DNA of 64,000 nt from an uncultured Eubacteriales bacterium (GCA_934511365.1 CAKSWC010000010.1:13818-77817); one strand, 5' to 3'. Shown: positions 42,872 through 51,755, numbered from the stretch's first letter. Numbers and translations are program-made. The notes: generated from the sequence alone by a model not told the origin.

Positions 42872-43720
42872 TCAGCCCCCTGAGTACTCAAAAATAACGC
42901 CCATGCAGCGCTCTCCGCAGTGAGAAGCAATGCAGCAGCCGGCCTCCTGAGCAATTACAAGCTCAAAGCCGCCCTGTGCCTTTGCAAAGGCGGAAAGCTC
43001 GTTCACCTCGTCTTTTGAAAGTGCGGTGTAATTGAGCAGGCAAAGGCTTTTTTCGGTCCCGGCCGAAAGCTTTTGCGCAATATATTTTTTCATTGCGTCA
43101 AGCCCCTTTCCGCGGAACTTTTTTCCCGGAACAAGTTCGCCGTCAATTATATCTATTGTCGGCTTCAGCGAAAGCAGGTCGGCAAAAAGCTTTTCCCCCG
43201 CTTTGCAGCGGCCGCCGCGCAAAAGGAAAGCTGTGTCCTCAAGGATAAAGCTTGTGCTGATTTTTTTTCGTTTGCTTTCAAGCTTTTTTGCAATTTCCTG
43301 CGCGGTTTCTCCGCTCTCGCGCAAGCGGCTTGCAAAAAGGGCAAGCATTGCCGTTCCGGCGGAGAGGGTTTCGGAATCAACAACAAAAACATTGTCAAGA
43401 CCGCCCGAGGCAAAGAGCGCGTTTTGAAAGCAGGAGGAAATCTTGCTTCCGAGCGCAACATGAACAACGTCAAAGCCCTTTTCCGTCAGCGTTTTAAAAA
43501 CAAGCTTATACTCATGCGGAGAAATTCCGGAGGTTTTCGGAATGCTTGAGTAAAGTTTGCTTTTTTCAAAAAGCTTTGTTGTTGTCAGGTCAACGCCGTC
43601 CTTATACTCCTCTTCTCCAATGATAACAGTCATTGGCATAACATGGATATCAAACTGCTTTTGAAGCTTTTCGGAAAGGTCTGCGGCACTTTCGGTTGTT
43701 ATTGCAATTTTTTGCGGCAT
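42872..43720 (-). CDS. DegV-family fatty-acid-binding protein
   Basis: A 282-residue DegV-type protein that binds a fatty acid. In Firmicutes this family (FakB) presents fatty acids to the kinase FakA. The N-terminal TTESAADLSEKLQKQFDIHV and the MPMTVIIGEEEYKDGVDLT stretch are typical; the fatty-acid loop has TSGISPHEY. A second conserved segment is VDSETLSAGTAMLAL. The start at 43720 is preferred because GGGAGTG precedes it. No fakA is present here. Confidence 0.9.
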   Translation of the reverse strand: MPQKIAITTESAADLSEKLQKQFDIHVMPMTVIIGEEEYKDGVDLTTTKLFEKSKLYSSIPKTSGISPHEYKLVFKTLTEKGFDVVHVALGSKISSCFQNALFASGGLDNVFVVDSETLSAGTAMLALFASRLRESGETAQEIAKKLESKRKKISTSFILEDTAFLLRGGRCKAGEKLFADLLSLKPTIDIIDGELVPGKKFRGKGLDAMKKYIAQKLSAGTEKSLCLLNYTALSKDEVNELSAFAKAQGGFELVIAQEAGCCIASHCGERCMGVIFEYSGG

Positions 43721-43740
43721 GGTTTTCACTCCCAAAAAAA

Positions 43741-43900
43741 TCTCTTATCTATTATCTATTATCTGACAGCAGTTATGCACCATGGTTTATACAAAAGGAA
43801 AACAGGTTGAAAAATCGGGTGGTTACAAGCCGTCACCTGCGTAATTGATGCATTCGTAAAAATTCCAAAAGCCAAAAGCTAAAATCTAAAATCTGATTTT
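43741..43900. repeat. Intergenic heptad-type repeat locus
   Basis: TATCTATTATCTATTATCTG-like units at 43741-43764, then a CGGGTGGTTACAAGCCGTCACC segment akin to 28603-28630 and 61990-62015, and AAAGCTAAAATCTAAAATCTG units at 43850-43900. The 43721-44004 gap holds no gene. Confidence 0.65.
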
Positions 43901-43921
43901 GAGAAAATTCACAAATAGGAC

Positions 43922-43950
43922 TTGAAAAGAGAGGGAAAAAATAGTAATAT
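43922..43950 (+). promoter_or_regulatory. Promoter of the iron alcohol dehydrogenase
   Basis: TTGAAA (43922-43927), 17-nt spacer, TAATAT (43945-43950), ~55 nt before the start codon. Confidence 0.6.
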
Positions 43951-44004
43951 ATTCTGTGCATAGATTAAACCCCGGTATATTCCGGAAAGAAAGGATGTTT
44001 TTCC

Positions 44005-45210
44005 ATGTGGCAGCTTAAAAAAGCATATTACAGAGCTTTTCAAAAAATCATGAAGATCGCCATGTATGCCTTCGATTGGTCTGAACCTGAGCTTCTTGAA
44101 GGCCCCGGAGCGATTGACCGTCTCCCCGCGCTCATTGAGTCCAAAGGTCTTAAAAGAGTCCTCATTGTTACCGATCAGGGTCTTATGAGCCTTCATATTC
44201 TTGACGGCCTTTTTGCCGCTCTTGAAAGGGACGGAATTGAATACGTTGTTTATGACGGAACTCAGCCCAACCCCACAATCGACAATATCGAGGACGCACG
44301 TCAGCTTTATCTTGACAATAACTGCGAGGGCGTTATCGCTTTCGGCGGCGGCTCACCGATGGACTGCGCAAAGGCCGCGGCTGCAAGAGTTACCAACCCG
44401 AAGCTCTCCGTTAAGCAGATGAGAGGCGTTATCAAGCTTCACCACAAGCTTCCGCCGCTCTTTGCCGTTCCAACAACCGCAGGCACCGGCTCTGAAACCA
44501 CCCTTGCCGCCGTTGTTTCCGACCCCGCAACACACGAAAAGAACGCAATCAATGACCCGAGACTGCGCCCGAAATATGCAGTTCTTGATCCGGAGCTTAC
44601 GGTCGGCCTTCCGCCCCATATCACCTCAACAACCGGTATGGACGCACTGACCCACGCCGTTGAAGCTTATATTGGAAAGAGCAACGTCCGCTCAACCGAA
44701 GCTTACGCCGAAAAGGCAACGCGCATGATTTTTGCCAATGTTGAAAAGGCATATCAGAACGGCAAGGATATTGAAGCAAGAAACAATATGCTCAAGGCTT
44801 CATATTACGCAGGCATGGCTTTCACAAGGGCATATGTCGGCTATGTTCACGCAATCGGCCACAACCTCGGCGGCTTCTATCACATTCCGCACGGCCTTGC
44901 AATGGCTGTTATTCTTCCGCACGTTCTTGAGTATTACGGAACAACGGCACACAAGCGCCTTGCAAAGCTTGCCGTTATCACCGGCGTTAAAACCGACGGA
45001 ACCGACAGCGAAAAGGCGGTTGCTTTCATTGAGGCAATCAAACAGCTCAACAAGGACATGAACATTCCCGACGGCTTTGACTGCATCAAGGAAGAGGATA
45101 TCCCGACCATTGTTAAGCGCGCTCTGAAAGAGGCAAATCCGCTTTATCCCGTTCCGAAGATCATGGACGCCGCAGACTGCGAAGCGGTTATCAGAAGGCT
45201 CATGAAATAA
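44005..45210 (+). CDS. Iron-containing alcohol dehydrogenase
   Basis: A 401-residue group III alcohol dehydrogenase, an NAD(P)-dependent butanol/ethanol/1,3-propanediol-type enzyme used for fermentative electron disposal. NAD-binding GGGSPMDCAKA is near 114-124 and TTAGTGSE follows. Iron ligands fall in MDALTHAVEAY and AIGHNLGGFYHIPHG, with the catalytic-site His residues intact. Codon use is strongly biased, suggesting high expression. An N-terminal ~25-residue helical extension (MWQLKKAYYRAF...) precedes the usual start. Exact substrate not predictable. A strong terminator follows. Confidence 0.93.
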   Translation: MWQLKKAYYRAFQKIMKIAMYAFDWSEPELLEGPGAIDRLPALIESKGLKRVLIVTDQGLMSLHILDGLFAALERDGIEYVVYDGTQPNPTIDNIEDARQLYLDNNCEGVIAFGGGSPMDCAKAAAARVTNPKLSVKQMRGVIKLHHKLPPLFAVPTTAGTGSETTLAAVVSDPATHEKNAINDPRLRPKYAVLDPELTVGLPPHITSTTGMDALTHAVEAYIGKSNVRSTEAYAEKATRMIFANVEKAYQNGKDIEARNNMLKASYYAGMAFTRAYVGYVHAIGHNLGGFYHIPHGLAMAVILPHVLEYYGTTAHKRLAKLAVITGVKTDGTDSEKAVAFIEAIKQLNKDMNIPDGFDCIKEEDIPTIVKRALKEANPLYPVPKIMDAADCEAVIRRLMK

Positions 45211-45234
45211 TTTCGGCTACTTAAGCAACTTTTT

Positions 45235-45267
45235 CCCGGTATCGGGCTGCGGCTCGATACCGGGTTT
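45235..45267 (+). terminator. Terminator after alcohol dehydrogenase
   Basis: CCCGGTATCG/CGATACCGGG (45235-45244, 45255-45264) with a 10-nt loop and TTT tail. Confidence 0.85.
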
Positions 45268-45330
45268 CTTTAAAGCAAAACGTCCGCCGCAATTTGTGCG
45301 GTATTGCCCCAAGTTTTTCGCCTTTTCTCG

Positions 45331-45359
45331 TTGACCTTGGCGCCAATGTCTGCTAAAAT
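45331..45359 (+). promoter_or_regulatory. Promoter of the atypical GDPD gene
   Basis: TTGACC (45331-45336), 17-nt spacer, TAAAAT (45354-45359). Confidence 0.75.
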
Positions 45360-45405
45360 GTCAGAGGCAGATTGAAAGAAAGTTTTTATTCGGGAGAATT
45401 GAAAA

Positions 45406-46185
45406 ATGAAAAAATCAAAACGCATTGCGGCGATTATTGCCGTCATTCTTTGCGCGGCGGCCGCCTTTTCGGCTGTGCTTTTGTTTTCATACGCCAAAGA
45501 GAGCCGCCAATATAAAAACGCGCCCCTTTCCCTTTCGGAGGATTTCACCGTTACCGGCCACACCGGCTGCATGGGTGAAAAGGACAACTCCATTGAAGCA
45601 ATGGAAGCCGCGGTCAAAGCGGGCGCGCAAATTGTTGAATTTGACCTGAATTTTGACGGCGAAAAAAATCCCGTCCTCTCCCATGATACTCCAAAGGGAG
45701 GCGAGGTCACGCTTAAGGCGGCATTTGAGTTTTTGAAAAAGCACCCGGCCATACTCGCCAATGTTGACGCAAAAAGCACGGATAATCTTCCGGCGGTCAA
45801 AGCACTCGCCGAAAAGCTTGAGGTTAAAAACCAGATTTTCTTCACCGGCATTGATGAGGACGATGTTCAAAAGGTTAAAAGCGGCTGCCCCGGAATTCCG
45901 TTTTATCTCAATGTTGACGTTGAAAAAAAGGAAGTTTCAAACCCGGACTATCTTGAAAGTATTGCGCTTAAAATCATCTCCAGCGGTGCTGTCGGAATCA
46001 ATATGCACAAACGCGCGGTCACAAAGGAGCTTTGCGCCTTTTTCCACACCAAGGGAATGCTCGTTTCCGTTTATACCGTTAACGGATATAACGAGATTTA
46101 CCGTGTTCTTGCCGCCGCACCGGACAACATTACGTCAAGGAATCCGGACAGGGTGCTTGAAATCATCAATGAAAAAAGCAAATAA
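45406..46185 (+). CDS. Membrane-anchored GDPD-like protein with altered active site
   Basis: 259 residues: an N-terminal membrane anchor/signal (4-29), then a GDPD TIM barrel. The canonical H-R-G motif is HTG (GHTGCMGEKDNS) and the E-N-T is DNS, so the substrate Arg and first metal-binding Glu are lost. Later motifs, FDLNFDGEKNPVLSHD and NVDAKS, are partly kept. It may be a pseudo-enzyme, a binding protein or a phosphodiesterase with another substrate. Two canonical GDPDs lie at 16674 and 41426. icd starts 31 nt downstream and may be cotranscribed. Confidence 0.75.
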   Translation: MKKSKRIAAIIAVILCAAAAFSAVLLFSYAKESRQYKNAPLSLSEDFTVTGHTGCMGEKDNSIEAMEAAVKAGAQIVEFDLNFDGEKNPVLSHDTPKGGEVTLKAAFEFLKKHPAILANVDAKSTDNLPAVKALAEKLEVKNQIFFTGIDEDDVQKVKSGCPGIPFYLNVDVEKKEVSNPDYLESIALKIISSGAVGINMHKRAVTKELCAFFHTKGMLVSVYTVNGYNEIYRVLAAAPDNITSRNPDRVLEIINEKSK

Positions 46186-46216
46186 ATCAAACTAAATATA
46201 AAGCGAGGTACTAACA

Positions 46217-47416
46217 ATGAGCAAAATCAAAATGAACAAAATTGTTGAAATGGACGGCGACGAGATGACAAGAATCCTCTGGAAGATGATTAAAGATGAG
46301 CTTCTCCTTCCGTTCGTTGAGCTGAACACCGAATATTACGACCTCGGACTCAAACACAGGGACGAAACCAATGATCAGGTCAGCATTGACGCCGGTGAGG
46401 CCTGCAAAAAATATCATGTCGGTGTAAAATGCGCAACCATCACCCCGAACGCACAGCGCGTTGAGGAATATAACCTTAAAGAGATGTGGAAAAGTCCGAA
46501 CGGAACCATCCGCGCCATTCTTGACGGAACCGTTTTCCGCGCCCCGATTCTTGTCAGCGGCGTTAAGCCGGCCGTAAGATTTTGGGAAAAGCCGATCACC
46601 ATTGCCCGTCACGCCTATGGTGATGTCTATAAGGGAACGGAATTCCGCGTCACCGAGCCGGGCAAGGCCGAGCTTCTTTTCACCGGAGAAAGCGGAGAAA
46701 CAAAAAGAGCAACCGTCTATGACTTTGAGTGCGGCGGCGTTCTTCAGGCGCAGTATAACAAGGACAGCTCAATCCGCTCCTTTGCCCATTCCTGCTTCAA
46801 CTATGCGCTCGACACCAAGCAGGATCTCTGGTTTTCAACAAAGGACACAATTTCAAAGCAGTATGACCAGACCTTCAAGCTCATTTTTGAAGAGATTTAT
46901 GAAAACGAATATAAGGAAGCCTTTGAAAAGGCCGGAATAACCTATTTCTACACCCTCATTGACGACGCCGTTGCAAGAGTTATCCGCTCAAAGGGCGGCT
47001 ACATCTGGGCGTGCAAGAACTATGACGGCGATGTTATGAGCGACATGGTTTCAACCGCGTTCGGTTCGCTCGCAATGATGACAAGCGTCCTTGTCAGTCC
47101 GGACGGAAACTTTGAATATGAGGCCGCACACGGAACCGTAACAAGGCATTATTACCGCCACCTCAAGGGCGAAACAACCTCAACCAACCCGATTGCAACA
47201 ATCTTTGCCTGGTCCGGTGCGCTGAGAAAGCGCGGTGAGCTTGACGGAAACGGCGAGCTTATGAACTTTGCAGACAAACTTGAAAAAGCCTCGCTTGACG
47301 TTATTGAAAGCGGAAGAATGACAAAGGATCTTGCTCTTCTTTGGCAGGGCGAAAAGCCGCAGACGCTTTCAACCGAAGAATTCATCAAGGCCATCAGAGC
47401 CGAGCTTGAAAAATAA
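46217..47416 (+). CDS. icd: NADP-dependent isocitrate dehydrogenase
   Basis: Oxidative decarboxylation of isocitrate to 2-oxoglutarate, making NADPH and the carbon skeleton for glutamate. The 399 residues are the eukaryote-like homodimeric type (subfamily II). They begin MNKIVEMDGDEMTRILW and have SPNGTIRAILDGTVFR for substrate binding, DDAVARVIRSKGGYIWACKN and AAHGTVTRHY near the NADP site. RBS GCGAGGT. An aconitase-family gene lies 12 kb away; no citrate synthase is seen here. Confidence 0.96.
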   Translation: MSKIKMNKIVEMDGDEMTRILWKMIKDELLLPFVELNTEYYDLGLKHRDETNDQVSIDAGEACKKYHVGVKCATITPNAQRVEEYNLKEMWKSPNGTIRAILDGTVFRAPILVSGVKPAVRFWEKPITIARHAYGDVYKGTEFRVTEPGKAELLFTGESGETKRATVYDFECGGVLQAQYNKDSSIRSFAHSCFNYALDTKQDLWFSTKDTISKQYDQTFKLIFEEIYENEYKEAFEKAGITYFYTLIDDAVARVIRSKGGYIWACKNYDGDVMSDMVSTAFGSLAMMTSVLVSPDGNFEYEAAHGTVTRHYYRHLKGETTSTNPIATIFAWSGALRKRGELDGNGELMNFADKLEKASLDVIESGRMTKDLALLWQGEKPQTLSTEEFIKAIRAELEK

Positions 47417-47506
47417 AAAAATCCTTTTTCCTCAACGGCGGCGGAAAAAGAACAAACCGGAATGAACGATCAGCTGCCCGATTGATAAGAGAGACCTCAA
47501 ACCGAA

Positions 47507-47561
47507 AAGCTCTATACCGATTGACGGTGTTAATCCCGAAATCGGCATAGAGCTTATTTTT
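47507..47561. terminator. Bidirectional terminator between icd and the histidine kinase
   Basis: AAGCTCTATACCGATT pairs with AATCGGCATAGAGCTT (47507-47522, 47539-47554, one mismatch), followed by a T-rich tail. Confidence 0.85.
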
Positions 47562-48457
47562 TATTCGCATTCATTAAATTCAAGGCGCACAATCAATCTG
47601 CCTTTCCGGTATTCGGCAGCGATTGAGCCGCCCATTTTTTCCGTTAAAAGTTTTGCGATTGAAAGGCCGAGTCCTGTTGAACCGCCGCCGGTTTCAACGG
47701 TGAAAAAGCGGTCAAAGAGCCGTTCGGTCTGAACAACGTCAAGCTTTTTTGCCGCGTTTGAAAATGACACCGTTCCGGTTGAGGAAAGCCTTACTTCCAG
47801 ATCGCCGTCCGAATATTTTGCGGCGTTGTTCAAAATATTATCAAAAACACGCCGCAGCGCGTTCCGGTTCAGCATTCTCATCACCGGTGCAGCGGCAAGT
47901 TCAATTTTCGGCGCAATTTCCCTCTCTGAAAGAACTCCGTAAAACGCCGCGAGGCTCTGTTCAAGAACATCGTTCAGGCTGACTTCTTCCGTTTCAAGTG
48001 CGGCCTCGGACGAGGCCGCAACCGAGTAGCCGAAAAGCTCTTGAGTAAGGCTGCGCATTGCGCTTGTCCTCTCGCGGATAATTTTGAGGTACCTCTTTCC
48101 GCTTTCGGTCTGTTCCTCTTTTTCAAGCAGGTCGAGATAGCCGCAGATTGCCGTCAGAGGCGTGCGCAGATCGTGAGAGATGTTTGTGACTGCATTTTTC
48201 AGTTCTGCATCACCGGAAACATACTTCTGCCGCTTTTCGCGAAGTATACGAAGTTCACTGTTAAGAGAAGACGCAAGCGCTTTCATGTCTTTGTCGGACG
48301 AAGAAATTGAAATGAGGGTGTTGGTGTCGTTTTCAAGCTTTTCCTTCGTTGACCGCTCAATCTCTCTTGCAGATTTTTTCATCATCAGGATTTTTACCGA
48401 AAGTATAAGCACTGCCAAAAATAAACCTGCCGACAGAAACATCAGCCAAGGATTCAT
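47561..48457 (-). CDS. Sensor histidine kinase, short-sensor type
   Basis: A 298-residue kinase with one N-terminal membrane helix (~5-26) and almost no extracytoplasmic domain. A HisKA domain carries the phospho-acceptor His in ISHDLRTPLTAICGYL, and a HATPase domain has NALRRVFDNILNNAAKYS and GGGSTGLGLSIAKLL. Small sensors beside BcrAB-like ABC genes usually detect cell-wall antibiotics through the transporter. It is the last gene of the CAT-regulator-ABC operon and pairs with the response regulator at 50416. Confidence 0.92.
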   Translation of the reverse strand: MNPWLMFLSAGLFLAVLILSVKILMMKKSAREIERSTKEKLENDTNTLISISSSDKDMKALASSLNSELRILREKRQKYVSGDAELKNAVTNISHDLRTPLTAICGYLDLLEKEEQTESGKRYLKIIRERTSAMRSLTQELFGYSVAASSEAALETEEVSLNDVLEQSLAAFYGVLSEREIAPKIELAAAPVMRMLNRNALRRVFDNILNNAAKYSDGDLEVRLSSTGTVSFSNAAKKLDVVQTERLFDRFFTVETGGGSTGLGLSIAKLLTEKMGGSIAAEYRKGRLIVRLEFNECE

Positions 48458-48484
48458 GATCGTTCACCCTCATTCGTCATTGTT

Positions 48485-49414
48485 TTATGAAAGCTGTTCT
48501 TTTTTAAAAATCAGCACGCCTGCCGCAGTGATAAACACCGAAAAGCCGATACTGTAAAAAGCATTGATATATTTATACACATCCGAAGCCTTTTTTAATT
48601 CAACATCGCTGCTGTACTGCGGTGTAAACCAAACTCCGTCTTTGTCCGATGAAACGGAGATATTTGAAAGAATCGACATGTGTGACGTCGGAAGTATATT
48701 GCTGACAGTTTCAAGAATCTTTCTCTTTGTACCGCCGCAGTATTGCAAATTAGGTTCTTTTTTATATGTTATTTCCGCATCGGACGGAATAACCGAAACC
48801 CGGTCATACGGCACTCCGTTGATTTTGTCAACGGTCAAATTGTATTCCGGTTCGCCGAGAACCGAACCGATTGTCGATGTTAACGCAAACATTCCGGCAA
48901 ACAGCGCAATAAGAACCACCATCGGAACGGTGCGCCCTCTTACAACAAAAGAAAAAAACGTTGAAATACAGCTGAAAGCAACCGCAGAAACAACGCCGAG
49001 CGAAACCACGGCAAAATAAATATCGGTCGGAAAAGCACCGGCTTTTATAACGCCGATTCCGCTCAAAGAAAAAGCGGCGGAAAACACCAGCGAAACAAAA
49101 AGCGAAACTATGCTGTTTGAAAGATAAATCTGTGTTTTTGAACAGCCGCAGAAAAGTTTGTTTCTGATTGTGTTGCTGCTGAAATTCGTTCCGACGAAAA
49201 ATGTTGTTGAAACCGCAATCAAAAAGGCAACAGCCGGCATCATCTCAAGCGGATAAACCGTTATGCTTTCCTGCCCTTTTGCCGGAGAAAGCGAAAGGGC
49301 CCCGTAATTTGAAAACGCACAATAGGCGGAAATAACAAAAATACCCGCCGTAAAAAGATAAAACACTTTGTTTTTGAAAAGCCTTGAAAAATCGGCTCTG
49401 AGAAGTTTAATCAT
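48485..49414 (-). CDS. ABC-2 permease of a BcrB/lantibiotic-immunity type transporter
   Basis: A 309-residue permease with about six membrane helices and a large loop between helices 5 and 6 (~185-275). FVGTNFSSNTIRNKLFCG matches the conserved cytoplasmic helix of this permease family. Its ATG overlaps the ATPase stop (ATGA). It probably forms a two-protein transporter that removes a peptide antibiotic from the membrane (inference from family and neighbours). Confidence 0.82.
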   Translation of the reverse strand: MIKLLRADFSRLFKNKVFYLFTAGIFVISAYCAFSNYGALSLSPAKGQESITVYPLEMMPAVAFLIAVSTTFFVGTNFSSNTIRNKLFCGCSKTQIYLSNSIVSLFVSLVFSAAFSLSGIGVIKAGAFPTDIYFAVVSLGVVSAVAFSCISTFFSFVVRGRTVPMVVLIALFAGMFALTSTIGSVLGEPEYNLTVDKINGVPYDRVSVIPSDAEITYKKEPNLQYCGGTKRKILETVSNILPTSHMSILSNISVSSDKDGVWFTPQYSSDVELKKASDVYKYINAFYSIGFSVFITAAGVLIFKKEQLS

Positions 49415-50322
49415 TTTTCATCACCTCCGACAAGGTTGATGAAATAGCTTTCAAGGCTTTCGTCATGTTCTTTGATGCTGTATACGATACAGTTTTCTTT
49501 TTCAAGCGCCGAAACAAGTTTGGTAACCTGAAAATCGGCGTATATGTCGGCCTTTGAATTGTCAATGATTTTGTATTCAAAACCTTTTGAATCGAGAACA
49601 TACGAAAGCGTTTTAATGTTGCTGACCTCAATGCGAACGCATTTTCTGCACTGCATTTCAAGTTCTTCGGCACTCATTTCTTTGATAATACTGCCTTTGT
49701 CAATAAAACCGTAATGAGTTGCAACCTTTGAAAGTTCGTCAAGAATGTGACTTGAGACAAGAACGGTCACTTGCTTTTCACGGTTGAGTTTTAAGATAAG
49801 TTCACGCATTTCGATAATACCTTGCGGATCAAGTCCGTTCATCGGTTCATCAAGAACAAGAAAATCCGGATCACCGCAAAGCGCAATCGCAATTGCGAGC
49901 CTTTGGCGCATACCGAGCGAAAAACAACCGGCTTTCTTTTTGTCCGAATCGGACAGACCGACAAGAGTAAGAAGTTCTTCTATTTTGTCGAACGACGGAA
50001 GGCCGAGCACCCTGTACTGCTGTTTAAGGTTTTCTTTTGCTGTCATATCGCGATAGATTGCCGGCGTTTCAACAAGCGCTCCGATTCTTCGGCGGGCTTT
50101 ATAAATCTCTTTTGCTCCGTTTTGTGCGCCGTAAAGTTCAAAGCTTCCGTCGGTCGGTTCCTGCAAACCGCAGATGAGTCGTATAAGCGTTGTTTTTCCG
50201 GCGCCGTTTCTTCCAATAAAGCCGTAGATTGAGCCTTTCGGAACGTGCATCGAAAGTCCGTTCAATGCGGTGAATTTTCGATAGCGTTTTGTCAGAGCAT
50301 CTGTTTCAAGCACATATTCCAT
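49411..50322 (-). CDS. ABC ATPase, bacitracin/lantibiotic-protection type (BcrA-like)
   Basis: A 303-residue ATPase with Walker A GRNGAGKTTLIRL, signature FSLGMRQRLAIAIAL, Walker B FLVLDEPMNGLDP and H-loop VSSHIL. A C-terminal ~85-residue extension typical of BcrA-like proteins follows. RBS AAAGGAGGT. Direct GTTAAG repeats lie between this gene and the response regulator (50371-50411), so the transporter probably has its own regulated promoter within the operon. Confidence 0.92.
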   Translation of the reverse strand: MEYVLETDALTKRYRKFTALNGLSMHVPKGSIYGFIGRNGAGKTTLIRLICGLQEPTDGSFELYGAQNGAKEIYKARRRIGALVETPAIYRDMTAKENLKQQYRVLGLPSFDKIEELLTLVGLSDSDKKKAGCFSLGMRQRLAIAIALCGDPDFLVLDEPMNGLDPQGIIEMRELILKLNREKQVTVLVSSHILDELSKVATHYGFIDKGSIIKEMSAEELEMQCRKCVRIEVSNIKTLSYVLDSKGFEYKIIDNSKADIYADFQVTKLVSALEKENCIVYSIKEHDESLESYFINLVGGDEK

Positions 50323-50370
50323 GTATCAAATACCTCCTTTTGCCTGATGAACACAGTTTACACGGCAAAA

Positions 50371-50411
50371 GTTAAGAAAGCGGTTAAGAGAAAGGTAAAG
50401 AAAAGGTTAAG
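50371..50411 (-). promoter_or_regulatory. Four direct repeats, candidate response-regulator binding site
   Basis: Plus-strand reading: GTTAAG at 50371, GTTAAG at 50383, GTAAAG at 50395, GTTAAG at 50406, so steps of 12, 12 and 11 nt (one helical turn). On the transcribed minus strand they lie upstream of a TAAACT -10-like box at about 50351-50357. OmpR-family regulators bind such same-face direct repeats. Confidence 0.7.
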
Positions 50412-50415
50412 ATCA

Positions 50416-51075
50416 TCACCCGATTTTGAAACCGATTCCCCAAACGCTTTCGATGTAATCTTTTTCGCTTTGTTCGCGAAGCTTTTTTCTGAGATTGCTC
50501 ACATGAACTTTCAGCGAGGATTCAACGCAGTCCGGCGTTTCAAAGCTGAGCTTGTCAAGAAGAACCGACTTTGCAACAACGCTGCCTTTGTTTTGAAGCA
50601 AAATTTTAAGTATCGAAAACTCCGTTCTTGTCAGCCTGACCTCTTTTTCCGAAACATAAACCCTGTGCGAATTTTCGTCAAGCGTGATTTCCTCAAATGT
50701 CATCAAAGGCGAAAAGGGAAGTTTTTTCGTTTTTTTCAGTTGAAGCTTTATTCGTGCAACAAGCTCACGAATATCAAACGGCTTTGTAACATAGTCTGCC
50801 GCACCGCCTAAAAGAAGATTGACTTTGTTTTCAATGTCGATCTTTGCGCTTACGACGATTACGGGAATGTCTCGGATTTTTTTTAGAACATCTTCGCCGC
50901 AAACGCCGGGCAGCATCAGATCAAGCAAGACAAGGTCAAAGCGTTCATTTTCCAAAAGGAGGAGCGCCTCCGTCCCGGAATAGGCACGCCGGACGCCGTA
51001 TCCCGCGCGTTCAAGAACTTCCTGTTCAAGATTTCCGATGTTTTCGTCATCGTCAACGATCAGGATTGTCTGCAT
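50416..51075 (-). CDS. OmpR-family response regulator
   Basis: 219 residues: receiver domain (TILIVDDDENIGN acidic pocket, phospho-Asp in LVLLDLMLPG, Lys in YVTKPFDIRE) and a winged-helix DNA-binding domain with VRLTRTEFSILKILL and VHVSNLRKKL. The start at 51075 follows a perfect AGGAGG; the longer frame inside the CAT gene is rejected. It overlaps the CAT gene by 16 nt. Probable target: the GTTAAG repeats directly downstream of its own stop. Confidence 0.94.
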   Translation of the reverse strand: MQTILIVDDDENIGNLEQEVLERAGYGVRRAYSGTEALLLLENERFDLVLLDLMLPGVCGEDVLKKIRDIPVIVVSAKIDIENKVNLLLGGAADYVTKPFDIRELVARIKLQLKKTKKLPFSPLMTFEEITLDENSHRVYVSEKEVRLTRTEFSILKILLQNKGSVVAKSVLLDKLSFETPDCVESSLKVHVSNLRKKLREQSEKDYIESVWGIGFKIG

Positions 51076-51722
51076 GAGGCGCCCTCCTTTTTCAAGGAAA
51101 AATTCAGCGTGTTTATGTTCTCCTGCAAAAGGGCAAGGAAGCGCCCGGCGTGCGCTCCATCCATCTGCGTGTGGTGGAATTGAAAAGAGACGGGCAAAGT
51201 CACTTTCAAAAAGCTCTTGTGATATTTTCCCCAAATCATGAACGGATTGTTGAAAATTCCGCTGTTCATTCCAACGGCGCCGTCAATTTCCGTGTCAACA
51301 ATGGCGGAGGTTCCGATAACCATGCTCTCTGTCAGGTCATGATTTTCGCAATTTTCGGCAACCTGCCGCGTGAGACTCAGATAGTCGTTTTTAAATTTTT
51401 CAAAGCTTCCGGTGAACGGAATGTCGCAGGAGCTGACCTCGCCTTTTTTGTTTTTAACAATGGTGTTCACGGCGATTGAGTCATAGGAAAAAAGTTCCTT
51501 TCCAACCGGAAGAAGATAAAACTCCTTAACTTCGCTTGCCGCTTTGCCAATGCAATAGCACAAAAGCATATTGAATTTGAGTTTTTTCTTTTGACTGAGC
51601 TTCACAAGCGGCGTTACGTCAAGCTTTTTGAAGAAGGTCACCATCGGGTTCGGCGCATTCATCCAAAGCTCAAAGGCTTCCTTTCTTGTTGTTGTGTTTG
51701 GGTCTGTGATTTTCGGCTGCAT
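51060..51722 (-). CDS. Chloramphenicol acetyltransferase-family protein (type A-like)
   Basis: A 220-residue acetyl-CoA-dependent acyltransferase. The catalytic His lies in FHHTQMDGAHAGRF near 190, and structural motifs MNAPNPMVTF, LLCYCIGKAA and MNSGIFNNPFMIWGKY are CAT-like. Chromosomal homologues in gut Clostridia often do not confer resistance, so the true substrate is open. It is the first gene of a five-gene operon with a two-component system and an ABC transporter, an unusual place for CAT. RBS AGGAGG; promoter at 51756-51783. Confidence 0.88.
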   Translation of the reverse strand: MQPKITDPNTTTRKEAFELWMNAPNPMVTFFKKLDVTPLVKLSQKKKLKFNMLLCYCIGKAASEVKEFYLLPVGKELFSYDSIAVNTIVKNKKGEVSSCDIPFTGSFEKFKNDYLSLTRQVAENCENHDLTESMVIGTSAIVDTEIDGAVGMNSGIFNNPFMIWGKYHKSFLKVTLPVSFQFHHTQMDGAHAGRFLALLQENINTLNFSLKKEGASCRQS

Positions 51723-51755
51723 ACGCTGTTCCTCCTTTGGTGTTAAGTATCATCT

